The position numbers and the translations under genes were made by a program. From Bin18 sp965200355 (GTDB lineage Bacteria; Desulfobacterota; Binatia; Bin18): DNA of 64,000 nt. Within the stretch, counting starts at the first letter, position 1; every line of letters begins with the position of its first letter. The DNA lies in the NCBI GenBank assembly GCA_965200355.1, contig OZ241351.1:1240001-1304000 (forward strand), read 5' to 3'. Positions 42,569 to 51,667 of this stretch are shown piece by piece. The notes under the pieces are model-generated. The model was given only the letters and a program-made list of their open reading frames with translations. It ran no database searches and had not been told where the DNA came from.

Positions 42569-44023
42569 CTAGCCGGCAGCCTGACGCAGCAGCCGGTGCC
42601 CGGCCAGACGCAGGCCCCGGTCGGCCAGGGCGACCTGCCAGCCTGCTCGGGTGCCAATCAATTCAGGCTTTTCGTATAGCCCCTTTTTCTCCTCTTGGCG
42701 GGTCAGGCGGGCAAATTTTTCATACAGGGGATGGTCTGCGGACAGAAAGGTCTCTTTGCGGTGCAGAATCGGCGGGTTGGGCGCATCCCGGTAGATACGG
42801 GAACGAATCTTGAACGGCTGCAAGGGAACGATAATCGAGCTGGCCAGGGCGGGATGGGGGTCGCGTTCAAAGTCCGGGTAGGACAGGTAGGAGACCTGGG
42901 GGTAGGCTCGGTGCAGCTTGATGATATTCGCGCCCTCCACCACTCCGATATACGCCCGGGCACAGCCCTCAAAGGCGCGCAGAATGGGCGGGAGGTGAGA
43001 CAGGGCCGATTCGTGCAGGTATAAGGCTTGGCGCGTCAATTTTCCGACGGGGGCACGCCGGCAGGCCTGCTCGACGGCGACCCGGTTGCCGGCGGAGAAC
43101 AGCAGCTCATCGGCGAGCGCGCAGGCGCGGCGATAGGACGAGAAGAAGGCGCGCACGTCCCGCTGAAGATCGCGGGGGAGGTGCATAAAGCGCGGACGCC
43201 CCTCGAAGCGGGAGAGCGCCAGATAGAGAAGCAGGTCTTGCTGGCGCTCGGCCTGAATCGTATCCCACTCCTCCCCGCCGGTGACGCGCCGGATAACGCC
43301 ATAGGCACGTTTGAGGCTGCCGAACGCCTGGCAAATCCCTTCGGCCTCGGGCAGCTCGGCAGCTTCCGGTAAGCGCCCCCGGCTGGTCAGGAATGCGAGC
43401 AGCAGCTCCAAGCGTTCCTTATGTTGCTCAAACAGGACCTCGCTGAGACGCTGGTGTGGTATTGTGAATCGGCGGTGATAGCGCGCGGCGGCAAAAGACT
43501 GGCGTTGCTGCGGGTCCCGAAACACATAGAAAATGCCCGGTCCGGCCGGCAGGCTGGGGGTCCCGAGGCTAGAGTCGATCCACTCGCGGAGTTCCTGCTG
43601 TTCAAAGAATTTCTGGAAAGTCCCGCGGCGGGTAAGGCCACCATCGGTGTGGGGGGTGAGCGTATCGCGCGTTGCTTCCAGGCTGAGGCGGGCTGCCACG
43701 ATCAAGACTTTTTGGGTCAGCGCCCAGGCCCGCCGCAGGACGTCGACTCGCTCGTGCGGGTTTTCGATCACGTTGACCACATAGCCCAGATTCACCATAT
43801 CGGCCGGAGCCGGCTTGTTGTCCGGGAAATAGGCCGGGTCCCAGCCCTCACACGGAATGCCCCGCTGTCTGAGATGCAGCACATCCGTGCCCCGTCCGCA
43901 GCCATAGTCAAAGACCCGGGTCTCTGGGGTAATCAGGCCGTTCTCAAGGGCAAGACGGACCGGACGGGAGAGGGCGGTCCGGGTGATTGCGGTGCGGTGT
44001 CGCTCAATTGTGGGCGCTGCCAT
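42569..44023 (-). CDS. DNA phosphorothioation-associated putative methyltransferase (orphan)
   Basis: A 484-residue protein. An N-terminal class I methyltransferase domain (RHRTAITRTALSRPVRLALENGL; VFDYGCGRGTDVLHLRQRGI; ADMVNLGYVVNVIENPHERVDVLRRAW) is followed by a long unique part (RLELLLAFLTSRGRLPEAAEL; LIGTRAGWQVAL). The pattern is that of the family named for its association with dnd phosphorothioation clusters. No dndABCDE or dptFGH gene is in the window; the neighbours are a DUF4143 ATPase and a cupin. It may be a solitary modification or nucleotide-related enzyme. Confidence 0.8.
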   Translation of the reverse strand: MAAPTIERHRTAITRTALSRPVRLALENGLITPETRVFDYGCGRGTDVLHLRQRGIPCEGWDPAYFPDNKPAPADMVNLGYVVNVIENPHERVDVLRRAWALTQKVLIVAARLSLEATRDTLTPHTDGGLTRRGTFQKFFEQQELREWIDSSLGTPSLPAGPGIFYVFRDPQQRQSFAAARYHRRFTIPHQRLSEVLFEQHKERLELLLAFLTSRGRLPEAAELPEAEGICQAFGSLKRAYGVIRRVTGGEEWDTIQAERQQDLLLYLALSRFEGRPRFMHLPRDLQRDVRAFFSSYRRACALADELLFSAGNRVAVEQACRRAPVGKLTRQALYLHESALSHLPPILRAFEGCARAYIGVVEGANIIKLHRAYPQVSYLSYPDFERDPHPALASSIIVPLQPFKIRSRIYRDAPNPPILHRKETFLSADHPLYEKFARLTRQEEKKGLYEKPELIGTRAGWQVALADRGLRLAGHRLLRQAAG

Positions 44024-44176
44024 CGAATCGTCAGGTGCTCACGCTGGGTGCGACCGCTACTATAGTCCTGGCGCGGCGCGTTCTCAATATCGCCTGATGT
44101 CTCGGGGGAACCCCTTGCATACCTTTGTCCGGCCTGACTATGATGGCTGAATCGCGTGACAAAGGAGGGAACCGGC

Positions 44177-44689
44177 ATGGCCAAAGTTGAACAAGTGTTT
44201 GATCCGCTGGACGCGGCCCTGGTGCGGACCGATGAGGAAGAGTGGATTCAGAGCGGCGACGGGAATCAGTTCAAGGTGCTCCGCATCAGTAAAGAGACCG
44301 GGGCCTGGAGTGCGCTCATCAAAGCCGACAAGGGCCAGGTGAATCCGCCCCATACCCATTTGGGCGCGGCTGATTTTTACGTGATCTCCGGGGGCTTTGA
44401 CTACCGGGGCGGGTCTGCGCGGGCCGGAGACTGGGTCTATGAGCCGGCCGGCGCGGTGCATGAAGCTACCTCGCACCCGGTCGATACGGTCTACCTCGCG
44501 AATGTCTACGGGCCGGTTGGTTTCCACGACGAGGAGGGCAATATCGCTCATGTACTGGACTGGCGGGCGATTCAGGTCATGGTGGATAAGGCCAAAAAGA
44601 CGAAGACCACATCCAAGGCGAAACGCAGCACCACAAAGCGGGCAACCAAAGCCGCCAAAACCACCCGAAGCCGGAGCAAGGCCGCTTAG
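44177..44689 (+). CDS. Cupin-domain protein with lysine-rich tail
   Basis: A 170-residue protein. The cupin core has a His-rich metal-binding motif (NPPHTHLGAADFYVISGGFDYRGG) and a second His (EPAGAVHEAT), as in small metal dioxygenases of the acetylacetone-cleaving or ChrR-like kind. The last 35 residues are a Lys/Thr/Ala-rich tail (AKKTKTTSKAKRSTTKRATK) like histone H1 or AlgP, which may bind nucleic acid. The ATG at 44177 has AAAGGAGGG upstream. It precedes a Baeyer-Villiger monooxygenase by 23 bp, suggesting a shared ketone-oxidising pathway. Confidence 0.8.
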   Translation: MAKVEQVFDPLDAALVRTDEEEWIQSGDGNQFKVLRISKETGAWSALIKADKGQVNPPHTHLGAADFYVISGGFDYRGGSARAGDWVYEPAGAVHEATSHPVDTVYLANVYGPVGFHDEEGNIAHVLDWRAIQVMVDKAKKTKTTSKAKRSTTKRATKAAKTTRSRSKAA

Positions 44690-44712
44690 CAGAGACAGGA
44701 GGGAAGGCAAAC

Positions 44713-46350
44713 ATGGCAACGTCTGCTCACAATCCGCCGCCCGTCGGCACCCAGGCGACCGGCCCGCTTGACGCCCTCGTCATCGGGGCCGGGGTGGCCG
44801 GTCTATACCAGCTCTACCGGCTCCGAGAGTTGGGGCTCTCGGTACGGGTGTACGAGGCTGGCGCCGGTGTGGGCGGGACATGGTATTGGAACCGCTATCC
44901 GGGCGCGCGTTTCGATTCCGAGAGCTATACCTATGGCTATGCGTTCTCGAAGGAACTCTTGCAGGAGTGGAACTGGAGCGAGCACTTTGCCGGCCAGCCC
45001 GAGACCGAGCGCTACCTCAATCACGTGGCCGATAAGTTCGACCTCCGCGGCGACATCCAGTGCAGCACCCGTATCACCGCGGCTAGCTATGATGCGGCCG
45101 CACGCTGCTGGCAGGTCCAGACCGACACCGGCGAGCGGGCGCGGGCGCGATTTCTCATTACCGCCATTGGGGTGCTGTCTGCCCCGTATATCCCCGACTT
45201 TGCCGGCCGCGACCGCTTCACCGGCCTGAGTTTCCATACGGCTGAGTGGCCCAAGGAGTCCCTGGATTTCAGCGACAAGCGGGTGGGGGTCATCGGCACC
45301 GGGGCGACTGCCGTCCAACTCATCACTGAAATTGCCAAGGATGTGGGCCAGCTGACCGTGTTTCAGCGCACGCCCAATTACTGCGCGCCGCTCAGAAACG
45401 GGCCGATAGACCCTGAGACCCAGCAGCAAATCAAAGCCAACTATCCTGAGATTTTCAAACGCTGTCGGGAGACTTTTGCCGGCTTCCTGCACGATTTTGA
45501 TACGCGCTCAGCGCTCGAAGTATCCGAGGCAGAACGGCTGGCGCGCTACGAAGAGTTGTGGGCCCAGCCCGGTTTCGCCAAATGGTTGGGCAACTTCGGC
45601 GACACCATGTCGGACCTCAAGGCGAATGCCACCATGACGGAGTTTGTGCGCAATAAGATCCGCGCGCGCGTCAACGACCCCGTGGTCGCCGAAAAGCTGG
45701 TGCCCAAGGACCATCCGTGGGGAGCCAAGCGCGTCCCCTTGGAGAGCGGCTATTACGAGGCATACAATCGGGACAATGTGGTCCTGATTGACCTCAACGA
45801 GACGCCGCTCGAATGTATTACTCCCACAGGTATCAAGACCAGTGACGCCGAATACGCCTGCGATGTCATCGTGTATGCCACGGGGTTCGATGCGGTCACC
45901 GGGGCGTTCAATAAGATCGATATTCGCGGGCTGGGCGGTCAGACGCTCAAGGACAAATGGGCCGACGGACCGCGGACCTATCTCGGCTTGCAGACCGCCG
46001 GTTTCCCCAATCTGTTCACGGTTGTTGGCCCTCACAACGGGGCCACCTTCTGTAATATCCCGCGCTGTATTGAGCAGAACGTCGAGTGGGTGACCGACTG
46101 CCTGCGCTATATGCGGGCGCACGAGTACGTCCAGATTGTGGCGACCCCGGAGGCGGAAGACGACTGGACGGCCCACGTCAATGCGGTCGCCGCAGACACG
46201 ATTTTGCTCGATACCCCATCCTGGTTTATGGGGGCGAATATCCCCGGCAAGAAACGGACCTTCCTGATGTATGCCGGCGGCTCCCCGGCCTACCGAGCAA
46301 AATGCGATGAGGTGGCGGACCAGGGCTACGCCGGGTTTACTCTGCGATAG
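44713..46350 (+). CDS. Baeyer-Villiger-type flavin monooxygenase
   Basis: A 545-residue FAD/NADPH class B monooxygenase. The first Rossmann motif is VIGAGVAGLYQL, the second GVIGTGATAVQL, and between them lies the Baeyer-Villiger fingerprint F-x-G-x3-H-x3-W (FTGLSFHTAEWP). Such enzymes insert oxygen next to a ketone (cyclohexanone or steroid monooxygenase-like). AGGAGGGAAGG precedes the ATG. It is in an operon with the cupin protein, and an EthD-domain gene lies convergent. Substrate unknown. Confidence 0.92.
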   Translation: MATSAHNPPPVGTQATGPLDALVIGAGVAGLYQLYRLRELGLSVRVYEAGAGVGGTWYWNRYPGARFDSESYTYGYAFSKELLQEWNWSEHFAGQPETERYLNHVADKFDLRGDIQCSTRITAASYDAAARCWQVQTDTGERARARFLITAIGVLSAPYIPDFAGRDRFTGLSFHTAEWPKESLDFSDKRVGVIGTGATAVQLITEIAKDVGQLTVFQRTPNYCAPLRNGPIDPETQQQIKANYPEIFKRCRETFAGFLHDFDTRSALEVSEAERLARYEELWAQPGFAKWLGNFGDTMSDLKANATMTEFVRNKIRARVNDPVVAEKLVPKDHPWGAKRVPLESGYYEAYNRDNVVLIDLNETPLECITPTGIKTSDAEYACDVIVYATGFDAVTGAFNKIDIRGLGGQTLKDKWADGPRTYLGLQTAGFPNLFTVVGPHNGATFCNIPRCIEQNVEWVTDCLRYMRAHEYVQIVATPEAEDDWTAHVNAVAADTILLDTPSWFMGANIPGKKRTFLMYAGGSPAYRAKCDEVADQGYAGFTLR

Positions 46351-46379
46351 GGCGGACCGCCTCGTCCGCGGCCGCGCGC

Positions 46380-47162
46380 CTAACGGCGGTCAATGAACAC
46401 GCGCTCTTTGGCTATCCACATGGCCGAGCGCGGAAAATCAATGAAGTGGGCCTCGTCCTCAACCGCAATCTCCATGGCCCGTTTGGCTTCCGGGACGTTG
46501 GCCAGCGTGGCCAGGTCAGCCCGGTTGAACCAGGCTTCGGCATGGCCGGTATAGGGTGGGGTAGTGGTCCCCCGGCTGGCCCGTAGCCTGCCTTCCAGTT
46601 CGTCCGCATAGTAGTGGACCTGGAAATAGCGCTGCATACCCATGCCCTGGGCCACGCCGCGAATCACCGGACCGTGGTTGGTACGCCAGTAGAGCTGGGC
46701 CTGTTCGCGGCTGAGATGCTCTGGATGGCGCAGACAAAAGAAAATTTTTACCAGCGGGCTGGACTCGCGCGCCACCATCTCTTCCGGTATGGGGTTGACC
46801 TGCGGGTATTCGTAGTTGAACCACAAGGGCGAGCGGGCCAGGTCGATAAAGCGCGCCTCATCTTCGACGAGTTCCTGGGCCGCGGCCTGGCCGGCAGCCG
46901 TCCCAAAGGTTGAGGTCAGCGCCTCGCGGTTGGGCCACCACACTTCCGCCACGCCGTCATAGGGTTCTTCCATGCCGCCTCGGGCTTCTGCAAGCTGAGT
47001 GTTGATGGGGTCGTCCAGGGTATGCACCTGGACATAGCGCAGGATGTTCAGCGCGCTGGAACTCTTAGCGACCAGGGGGCCGTGGACGGTGCGCCAGTAG
47101 TGTTGGAAGTCGGACCGGGGCATCTCTGGTTTACGACGTAGGACAAAGGTCAAGCGAATCAT
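46380..47162 (-). CDS. Tandem EthD-domain protein
   Basis: A 260-residue protein with two EthD (dimeric alpha-beta barrel) domains: IRLTFVLRRKPEMPRSDFQHYWRTVHGPLV (residues 1-125) and VKIFFCLRHPEHLSREQAQLYWRTNHGPVI (about 133-250). EthD-fold proteins assist or catalyse ether, quinone or small-organic conversions. Having both halves in one chain would give a built-in pseudo-dimer. It converges on the flavin monooxygenase with a 29-bp gap. Exact function unknown. Confidence 0.88.
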   Translation of the reverse strand: MIRLTFVLRRKPEMPRSDFQHYWRTVHGPLVAKSSSALNILRYVQVHTLDDPINTQLAEARGGMEEPYDGVAEVWWPNREALTSTFGTAAGQAAAQELVEDEARFIDLARSPLWFNYEYPQVNPIPEEMVARESSPLVKIFFCLRHPEHLSREQAQLYWRTNHGPVIRGVAQGMGMQRYFQVHYYADELEGRLRASRGTTTPPYTGHAEAWFNRADLATLANVPEAKRAMEIAVEDEAHFIDFPRSAMWIAKERVFIDRR

Positions 47163-47299
47163 GCAGTACCTCCTTCTTCTCGGTCAAGACGGCGGAGTGC
47201 CGAGTCTTCCCGGCTGAGGAGTCGCCACCTGGGCCGCCATTGTTCAGCCGCCGTCATAGCGCGTCGGCCCACGGCCGTAAAGCGTTGGGCGAGTCCGGC

Positions 47300-48565
47300 T
47301 CAACCCAGCAGGTCTTCCTCTCGCCGGATATAGGGGTCTCCGGCTGCCCGGATTTCGGCCCGATTATCGGGCCGGCCGTTGCTGACCAGAATCGGCGAGT
47401 CGCCGGCGCTATCGAGGCTGTTGGCAAGCACCCGGGCGGTGACCTTATTCCGGCGCGTGATACTCTGGGCCGTCCCACTTGCCGCCTGCACCACGACGGC
47501 TGGCGACGTGCCATTGAAAACATTGCGGGAGAGGGTTGCAACGACCGTATTGTCTGTGGTCTCCACATCGTCCAGGCCGGACCCGCCGACCAGACGGATT
47601 GCGTGCGTTTCCCAGTCGGCTATGGCATTCTGGTCAATGACGACGCGACAGGTGTTATGCTGCGCCTCCCCCAGCGCGCCGTGGACGGCGAGGCCGACTG
47701 GACTGGTGGTGATGGTATTGCCGGTCAGCAGGGCGGTGAGCTGGCCGTGTTGAGGCACCTTGTCTGCCAGGGGAAGGGCGGTCAGGATGTTAATGCCAAA
47801 CTGTTTGTTTGCCCGAAGGGTATTATCCGCAACGGTCAGCGTCTGCCGGTTGGACGACGGGCCGAAAGAGCACGAGAACAACAGACCCCCCCGTTCACAG
47901 TCTTCAATCGTGTTGCGGAGAATCGTGGCCCCGAAGGACACGCCGTTCGGTTCGGGAAAGAAACAGATAAAGGCGAGACCATCGGCAAAGCAGCGACGCA
48001 TGGCATTGTCGGTAATCGAGAGCTGGTTGCGCTGGCCGGCCCGGGCTTCGGCAAAAATATGATGGCCCTGGCGTGCGCCTGTTCCGCGCGGCAAACTCGG
48101 CTCGAACCGCGCCAGTCCATTATCGAAAAACTCACAGTTGGTTATAATCGCTTCGCCGACTCCGCATAAGAAAATCCCATGATCCCCGTGATTGCTGAGC
48201 GTACACGCACGCACGCTGACCGCGGCGGACGGGGGAACGCCAATCCCGTGGCCGCCACCGTGGGTGACGGTCACGCCACTCAGACTCGTCCCATCCGTGA
48301 GAACGACGACGGACTGCTCCGGGCGGATGGGCTGAAAGGAAGGGGCGCAGTGCCCTTCTCCGTCAATAATGCACTCCTGTCTGGCCGCGCCGTGGACCTG
48401 GACGCCGGGCGGAATGGTTAAGGGCAAGCGCTCTCCAGTCAGAGACGGGGAGTAACGTCCGGGCTCGACGAGAATAATATCGTCCGGCTGGGCCTGTTGG
48501 AGTGCTCCCGAAAGCGAACGCGCATCAGCATGATCAGCGCGAGGCGAGACAAAAATCGTCTTCAT
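47300..48565 (-). CDS. Right-handed parallel beta-helix repeat protein
   Basis: A 421-residue protein with the DUF1565/pectate-lyase-like opening KTIFVSPRADHADARSLSGALQQAQPDDIILVEPGRY and then repeated Asn-ladder coils (SVRACTLSNHGDHGIFLCG; ITNCEFFDNG; ATILRNTIEDCERGGLLFSC; NTLRANKQFGINILTALPL). No signal peptide is evident. Enzymes of this fold act on polysaccharides, but catalytic residues cannot be picked; it may be a structural or tailspike-like fold. It is divergent from the next gene. Confidence 0.85.
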   Translation of the reverse strand: MKTIFVSPRADHADARSLSGALQQAQPDDIILVEPGRYSPSLTGERLPLTIPPGVQVHGAARQECIIDGEGHCAPSFQPIRPEQSVVVLTDGTSLSGVTVTHGGGHGIGVPPSAAVSVRACTLSNHGDHGIFLCGVGEAIITNCEFFDNGLARFEPSLPRGTGARQGHHIFAEARAGQRNQLSITDNAMRRCFADGLAFICFFPEPNGVSFGATILRNTIEDCERGGLLFSCSFGPSSNRQTLTVADNTLRANKQFGINILTALPLADKVPQHGQLTALLTGNTITTSPVGLAVHGALGEAQHNTCRVVIDQNAIADWETHAIRLVGGSGLDDVETTDNTVVATLSRNVFNGTSPAVVVQAASGTAQSITRRNKVTARVLANSLDSAGDSPILVSNGRPDNRAEIRAAGDPYIRREEDLLG

Positions 48566-48678
48566 TGTTTTTCCTTAATCCCCTGTGGTTATTGACGCTT
48601 TTCTTTTGTTTTGGTAGAAGGCCGTCCCGGAATGATCTGAGCCGGCTACGGCCGTCACCGTGAGGCAGGCAGGACGCT

Positions 48679-49062
48679 ATGGCAACCGACCCAACCGAAA
48701 AGCTGCCCAAAATCAAGGTCTCCAGTGCCTATCCGGGCGCATGGTATATCGTTGAGGTCGATGGCGGCGACGGTGGCTTAGCCATGGAACTGCGCCGTCC
48801 GGTGGGTGAGGAGGACTCCGATGTCTTCCATCTCACTGTGACCACAACGGCGCGGCCGTTTGAGGTCAAAAGCGCGCGTGACGGGGGAGAGGCCCACACC
48901 CACGAGGGCGTGCATTCGACCCACCTGACCTTTACCAGCCCCCAGGCCGTCTGGCCGGATTTTGTCCGCTGTGTGCAAGCCCTGGCCAGTATCTTTGATA
49001 CGTTGGCGACAACACCGCTTGATCGCGACAAGGTCCGCGAGCATCTGCTGAAGAAAAAATAA
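48679..49062 (+). CDS. Conserved-looking hypothetical protein
   Basis: A 127-residue soluble protein I do not recognise. It has a beta-rich N-terminal half (IKVSSAYPGAWYIVEVDGGDGGLAMELRRP), a His-containing GEAHTHEGVHSTHLTF segment that could bind metal, and a helical C terminus (VWPDFVRCVQALASIFDTLA) with a KKK end. AGGCAGGACG lies before the ATG. It is a single gene between divergent and convergent neighbours. Confidence 0.6.
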   Translation: MATDPTEKLPKIKVSSAYPGAWYIVEVDGGDGGLAMELRRPVGEEDSDVFHLTVTTTARPFEVKSARDGGEAHTHEGVHSTHLTFTSPQAVWPDFVRCVQALASIFDTLATTPLDRDKVREHLLKKK

Positions 49063-49148
49063 TGGGGCTGGGGAGTCCACCCGCACCGCACTCCAAAAAG
49101 AGTCACCGTGTCCAGCATCATCCAGGCTCATGAGGGCCTGTTCCCGCC

Positions 49149-50297
49149 TTACTCGACCGCATAGCCCTTTTGCGTGCGAATCACGACATCAGGTCGGGTA
49201 CTTTCCACGCGGACGCTCCGGTACTGACCGCCGCTCCCCGAGGACGCATACCCGAGACTGTATTGGAAGCGGAGTTCACGCGAGATCGTCTGCGTCGCCG
49301 TATCCAGGACGGCCCGGCTGTTGACCACGTCCCGGGTATTGAGCAGGAAGTGGCGGCCGCCGGTTTCCTCACTCAGCCGCCGAAGCGTGCGTGAATCCAC
49401 CCGATCATCATGCCCACCAACGACAACGCCAAATGGACCGATGGTGAGTCCGCTGCCACCCGACAGGTGCCGCTGATGCGGGTTGCCAATCCCAATCGTG
49501 TAAATCAGCACGCCGGCCCGCCGTGAGACGGCAATCGTTCGCGCGAGAGAAGACAAACTGGAGGTATCCATGCCGTCTGTCATCACAATCAGGGCTTTCT
49601 TGCGGTGTTTGCCCTGTTGCATCCGCCGCAGGCCGGTCAGAATCGCGTCGTACAGGGAGGTCCCGCCCCGGGGACGGATGAGGCCGATGCCCTGGGCCAG
49701 GAGTATCCGACTGTCAGTGAAGTCTTGCAGCACAAACGGCTGGGCGCTGAATCCGACCAGGAAGCCCTCGTCCTGCGGCTTAATCGCGTTGATAAACCGC
49801 TGCAAGGCATGGCGCGCATGTCCGATCTTATTCCGCATGCTGCCACTCGAATCGACGATTAAGCCCAGACTGACCGGTTCATGCTCGCCGGTATTGAAGT
49901 AAGTAATCTCCTGCCGCGTATCGCCTTCATACACCACAAAATCGTCCGTTTGCAGACCAGGCACATAGCCGCCGTTCTGGTCCGTGACGGTGACGGTCAC
50001 GAGCTGCTTGGGCTGGGGCTGGAGGGGCTGAGGCCGCGGCGGCAGGCTGGCTTGCTGACGTGGCGGGGGCAGGCTGGGCTGCTGGGGCTGGACGGGAATT
50101 TCGAGCACCTGCTTCCCGGTGGGAGCCGGCCGTTGAGGGGCTGGAGTGAGGGTCGGCTGTTCCGGCGACGGCGGGCGTTTGCCCTGCCAGCCTTCGGTTT
50201 GCAGCGTCTTTTCTTGGGTTAAAACCTGGGTCGCGCTGAGGAGGACAAGTCCTAGCCCACACGCGAGGCCAGCCAAAAAGGAGGTTCGGCTCATCAT
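49149..50297 (-). CDS. Exported VWA-domain protein (VWFA-related type)
   Basis: A 382-residue protein. A signal peptide (FLAGLACGLGLVLLSATQVL) is followed by a Pro/Gln-rich linker (QPSLPPPRQQASLPPRPQPL), a short Ig-like leader (LVTVTVTDQNGGYVPGLQTDDFVVYEG), and a VWA domain with MIDAS DSSGSM and MTDGMDTSSL. It fits the 'VWFA-related domain' family found widely in Acidobacteria-like and deltaproteobacterial genomes. Function is unknown; MIDAS domains bind protein partners through Mg2+. It is not part of the bat locus. Confidence 0.9.
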   Translation of the reverse strand: MMSRTSFLAGLACGLGLVLLSATQVLTQEKTLQTEGWQGKRPPSPEQPTLTPAPQRPAPTGKQVLEIPVQPQQPSLPPPRQQASLPPRPQPLQPQPKQLVTVTVTDQNGGYVPGLQTDDFVVYEGDTRQEITYFNTGEHEPVSLGLIVDSSGSMRNKIGHARHALQRFINAIKPQDEGFLVGFSAQPFVLQDFTDSRILLAQGIGLIRPRGGTSLYDAILTGLRRMQQGKHRKKALIVMTDGMDTSSLSSLARTIAVSRRAGVLIYTIGIGNPHQRHLSGGSGLTIGPFGVVVGGHDDRVDSRTLRRLSEETGGRHFLLNTRDVVNSRAVLDTATQTISRELRFQYSLGYASSGSGGQYRSVRVESTRPDVVIRTQKGYAVE

Positions 50298-50449
50298 ACG
50301 TCTGCTCTCGCCTCTGCCTGACCTTCATAAACCCTTCTCTATACGGGAACAAGAGGGAATGCTGACCGGTGGGCTTGCCAATTGGGAGCCAGTCGCCTTG
50401 ACCCAGGGCCAGGGAGTGCTTATGACGGTCCGACGGCACGGAGAGCCTG

Positions 50450-50968
50450 ATGATTATCACCCACCACGGTAGGACGCCTCAGATTGATCCCAGCGCTTAT
50501 ATTCAGAAGAGCGCCCAGATTATCGGCGAGGTCCAGGTCGGTTCGGAATCCAGCGTGTGGTTTAATGCGGTGGTCCGGGGTGATGTCTGCGCGGTCCGCA
50601 TCGGGGCACGGGTCAACATCCAGGACAATGCCACTATTCATGTCTTTAGTGGGGGCATTCCAACCATCCTCGGCGATGGGGTGTCTGTCGCCCATAACGT
50701 TGTCGTGCATGCGTGTACGATTGGTGATTTCACTTTGGTCGGTATGGGCGCGATTGTCCTGGACGGGGCTGAAGTCGGAGAAGAATGTCTCATTGGCACT
50801 GGCACGGTCGTCACCCCACGGACGCAGGTCCCGCCTCGTTCGCTGGTGCTTGGCAATCCAGGCCGGGTGATACGCCGGCTCAAATCCGAGGAGGTTGCAT
50901 CGCTCCACCGCTCGGCGAATAATTATGTCAGGTTCTCACGTGAATATATTGAGCAGGGAATTGAATAG
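50450..50968 (+). CDS. Gamma-class carbonic anhydrase-like protein
   Basis: A 172-residue left-handed beta-helix protein with hexapeptide repeats (IIGEVQVGSESSVWFNAVVRGDV; IRIGARVNIQDNATIHV) and the His residues of the gamma-CA zinc site (IHV; AHNVVVHAC). It ends LVLGNPGRVIRRLKSEE, the usual family tail. It may hydrate CO2, but many YrdA/PaaY members have weak or other activity. The ATG overlaps the TGATGATT region; the ribosome site is weak. Confidence 0.9.
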   Translation: MIITHHGRTPQIDPSAYIQKSAQIIGEVQVGSESSVWFNAVVRGDVCAVRIGARVNIQDNATIHVFSGGIPTILGDGVSVAHNVVVHACTIGDFTLVGMGAIVLDGAEVGEECLIGTGTVVTPRTQVPPRSLVLGNPGRVIRRLKSEEVASLHRSANNYVRFSREYIEQGIE

Positions 50969-51011
50969 CCGCCGCCGTCCAGGGGTGCGTCTGGGGTGGT
51001 AAGGGAACACT

Positions 51012-51566
51012 ATGCTGGATGCCTCATCTCTCCTGGCGCTCTCGAGCGTTTTCTTTCTCTTCAGTGGTCTGAGTCTGATTCACTTCTTGGTCAAAGTTTT
51101 TATCGACGGCTTCAAAGATTCCTTTGGCGGGCTGTTTGAACGCTGGGCATTTCGCCGTCAGCGTCTGGGCTGTCGGCGTGGAGACGAGTTGCTTGCCCAA
51201 GACGACCTGGCTGGCGCAGTCCAGGCGTTTGGCAGCGCCTTTTTTCTGAAGCCTATTCGGCAAGATGTGTCATTACTGACAGAAGTCGGCAAATATCATA
51301 CCGGCCTCCTCAATCGTTTGCTGACGGTTGCCGATGAACTGGACACCGGCGGCCTCAGCCTGCCGGCCCTGGCGGACACCGACCGTTTACTTACCGAGCG
51401 CCTGGAAATGCAGCTCGACGCCTTCCGGGCGCGCACTGGAGAGGGCCGCCCCAGTGGTCCCATAGACCCCCAGCTCAAAGAGAATGAGCGTCATCTGCGG
51501 ACCGCCATTGACCGCCTGCTGCGGACCATTACCTCGTCCGGCCAAGGGCGCGTGGTGTATCATTAA
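51012..51566 (+). CDS. Hypothetical single-pass membrane protein
   Basis: A 184-residue protein I cannot name. An N-terminal helix (SLLALSSVFFLFSGLSLIHFLVKVFI, residues 6-31) is likely a TM anchor. The rest is soluble and helical: a TPR-like segment (GDELLAQDDLAGAVQAFGSAFFL) and a C-terminal coil (LKENERHLRTAIDRLLRTI). AAGGGAAC precedes the ATG. It lies between gamma carbonic anhydrase and the aminotransferase, but no functional link is visible. Confidence 0.65.
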   Translation: MLDASSLLALSSVFFLFSGLSLIHFLVKVFIDGFKDSFGGLFERWAFRRQRLGCRRGDELLAQDDLAGAVQAFGSAFFLKPIRQDVSLLTEVGKYHTGLLNRLLTVADELDTGGLSLPALADTDRLLTERLEMQLDAFRARTGEGRPSGPIDPQLKENERHLRTAIDRLLRTITSSGQGRVVYH

Positions 51567-51667
51567 AGTCAGGCAGGGCTCAATGCGGTCTGGGTTGACA
51601 CGCGCGCCGAGCCAACCGCTGGCAGCCGCCGGCGGGAGTCTGACGCGGCCGGACTTTGGGAGGGAGC

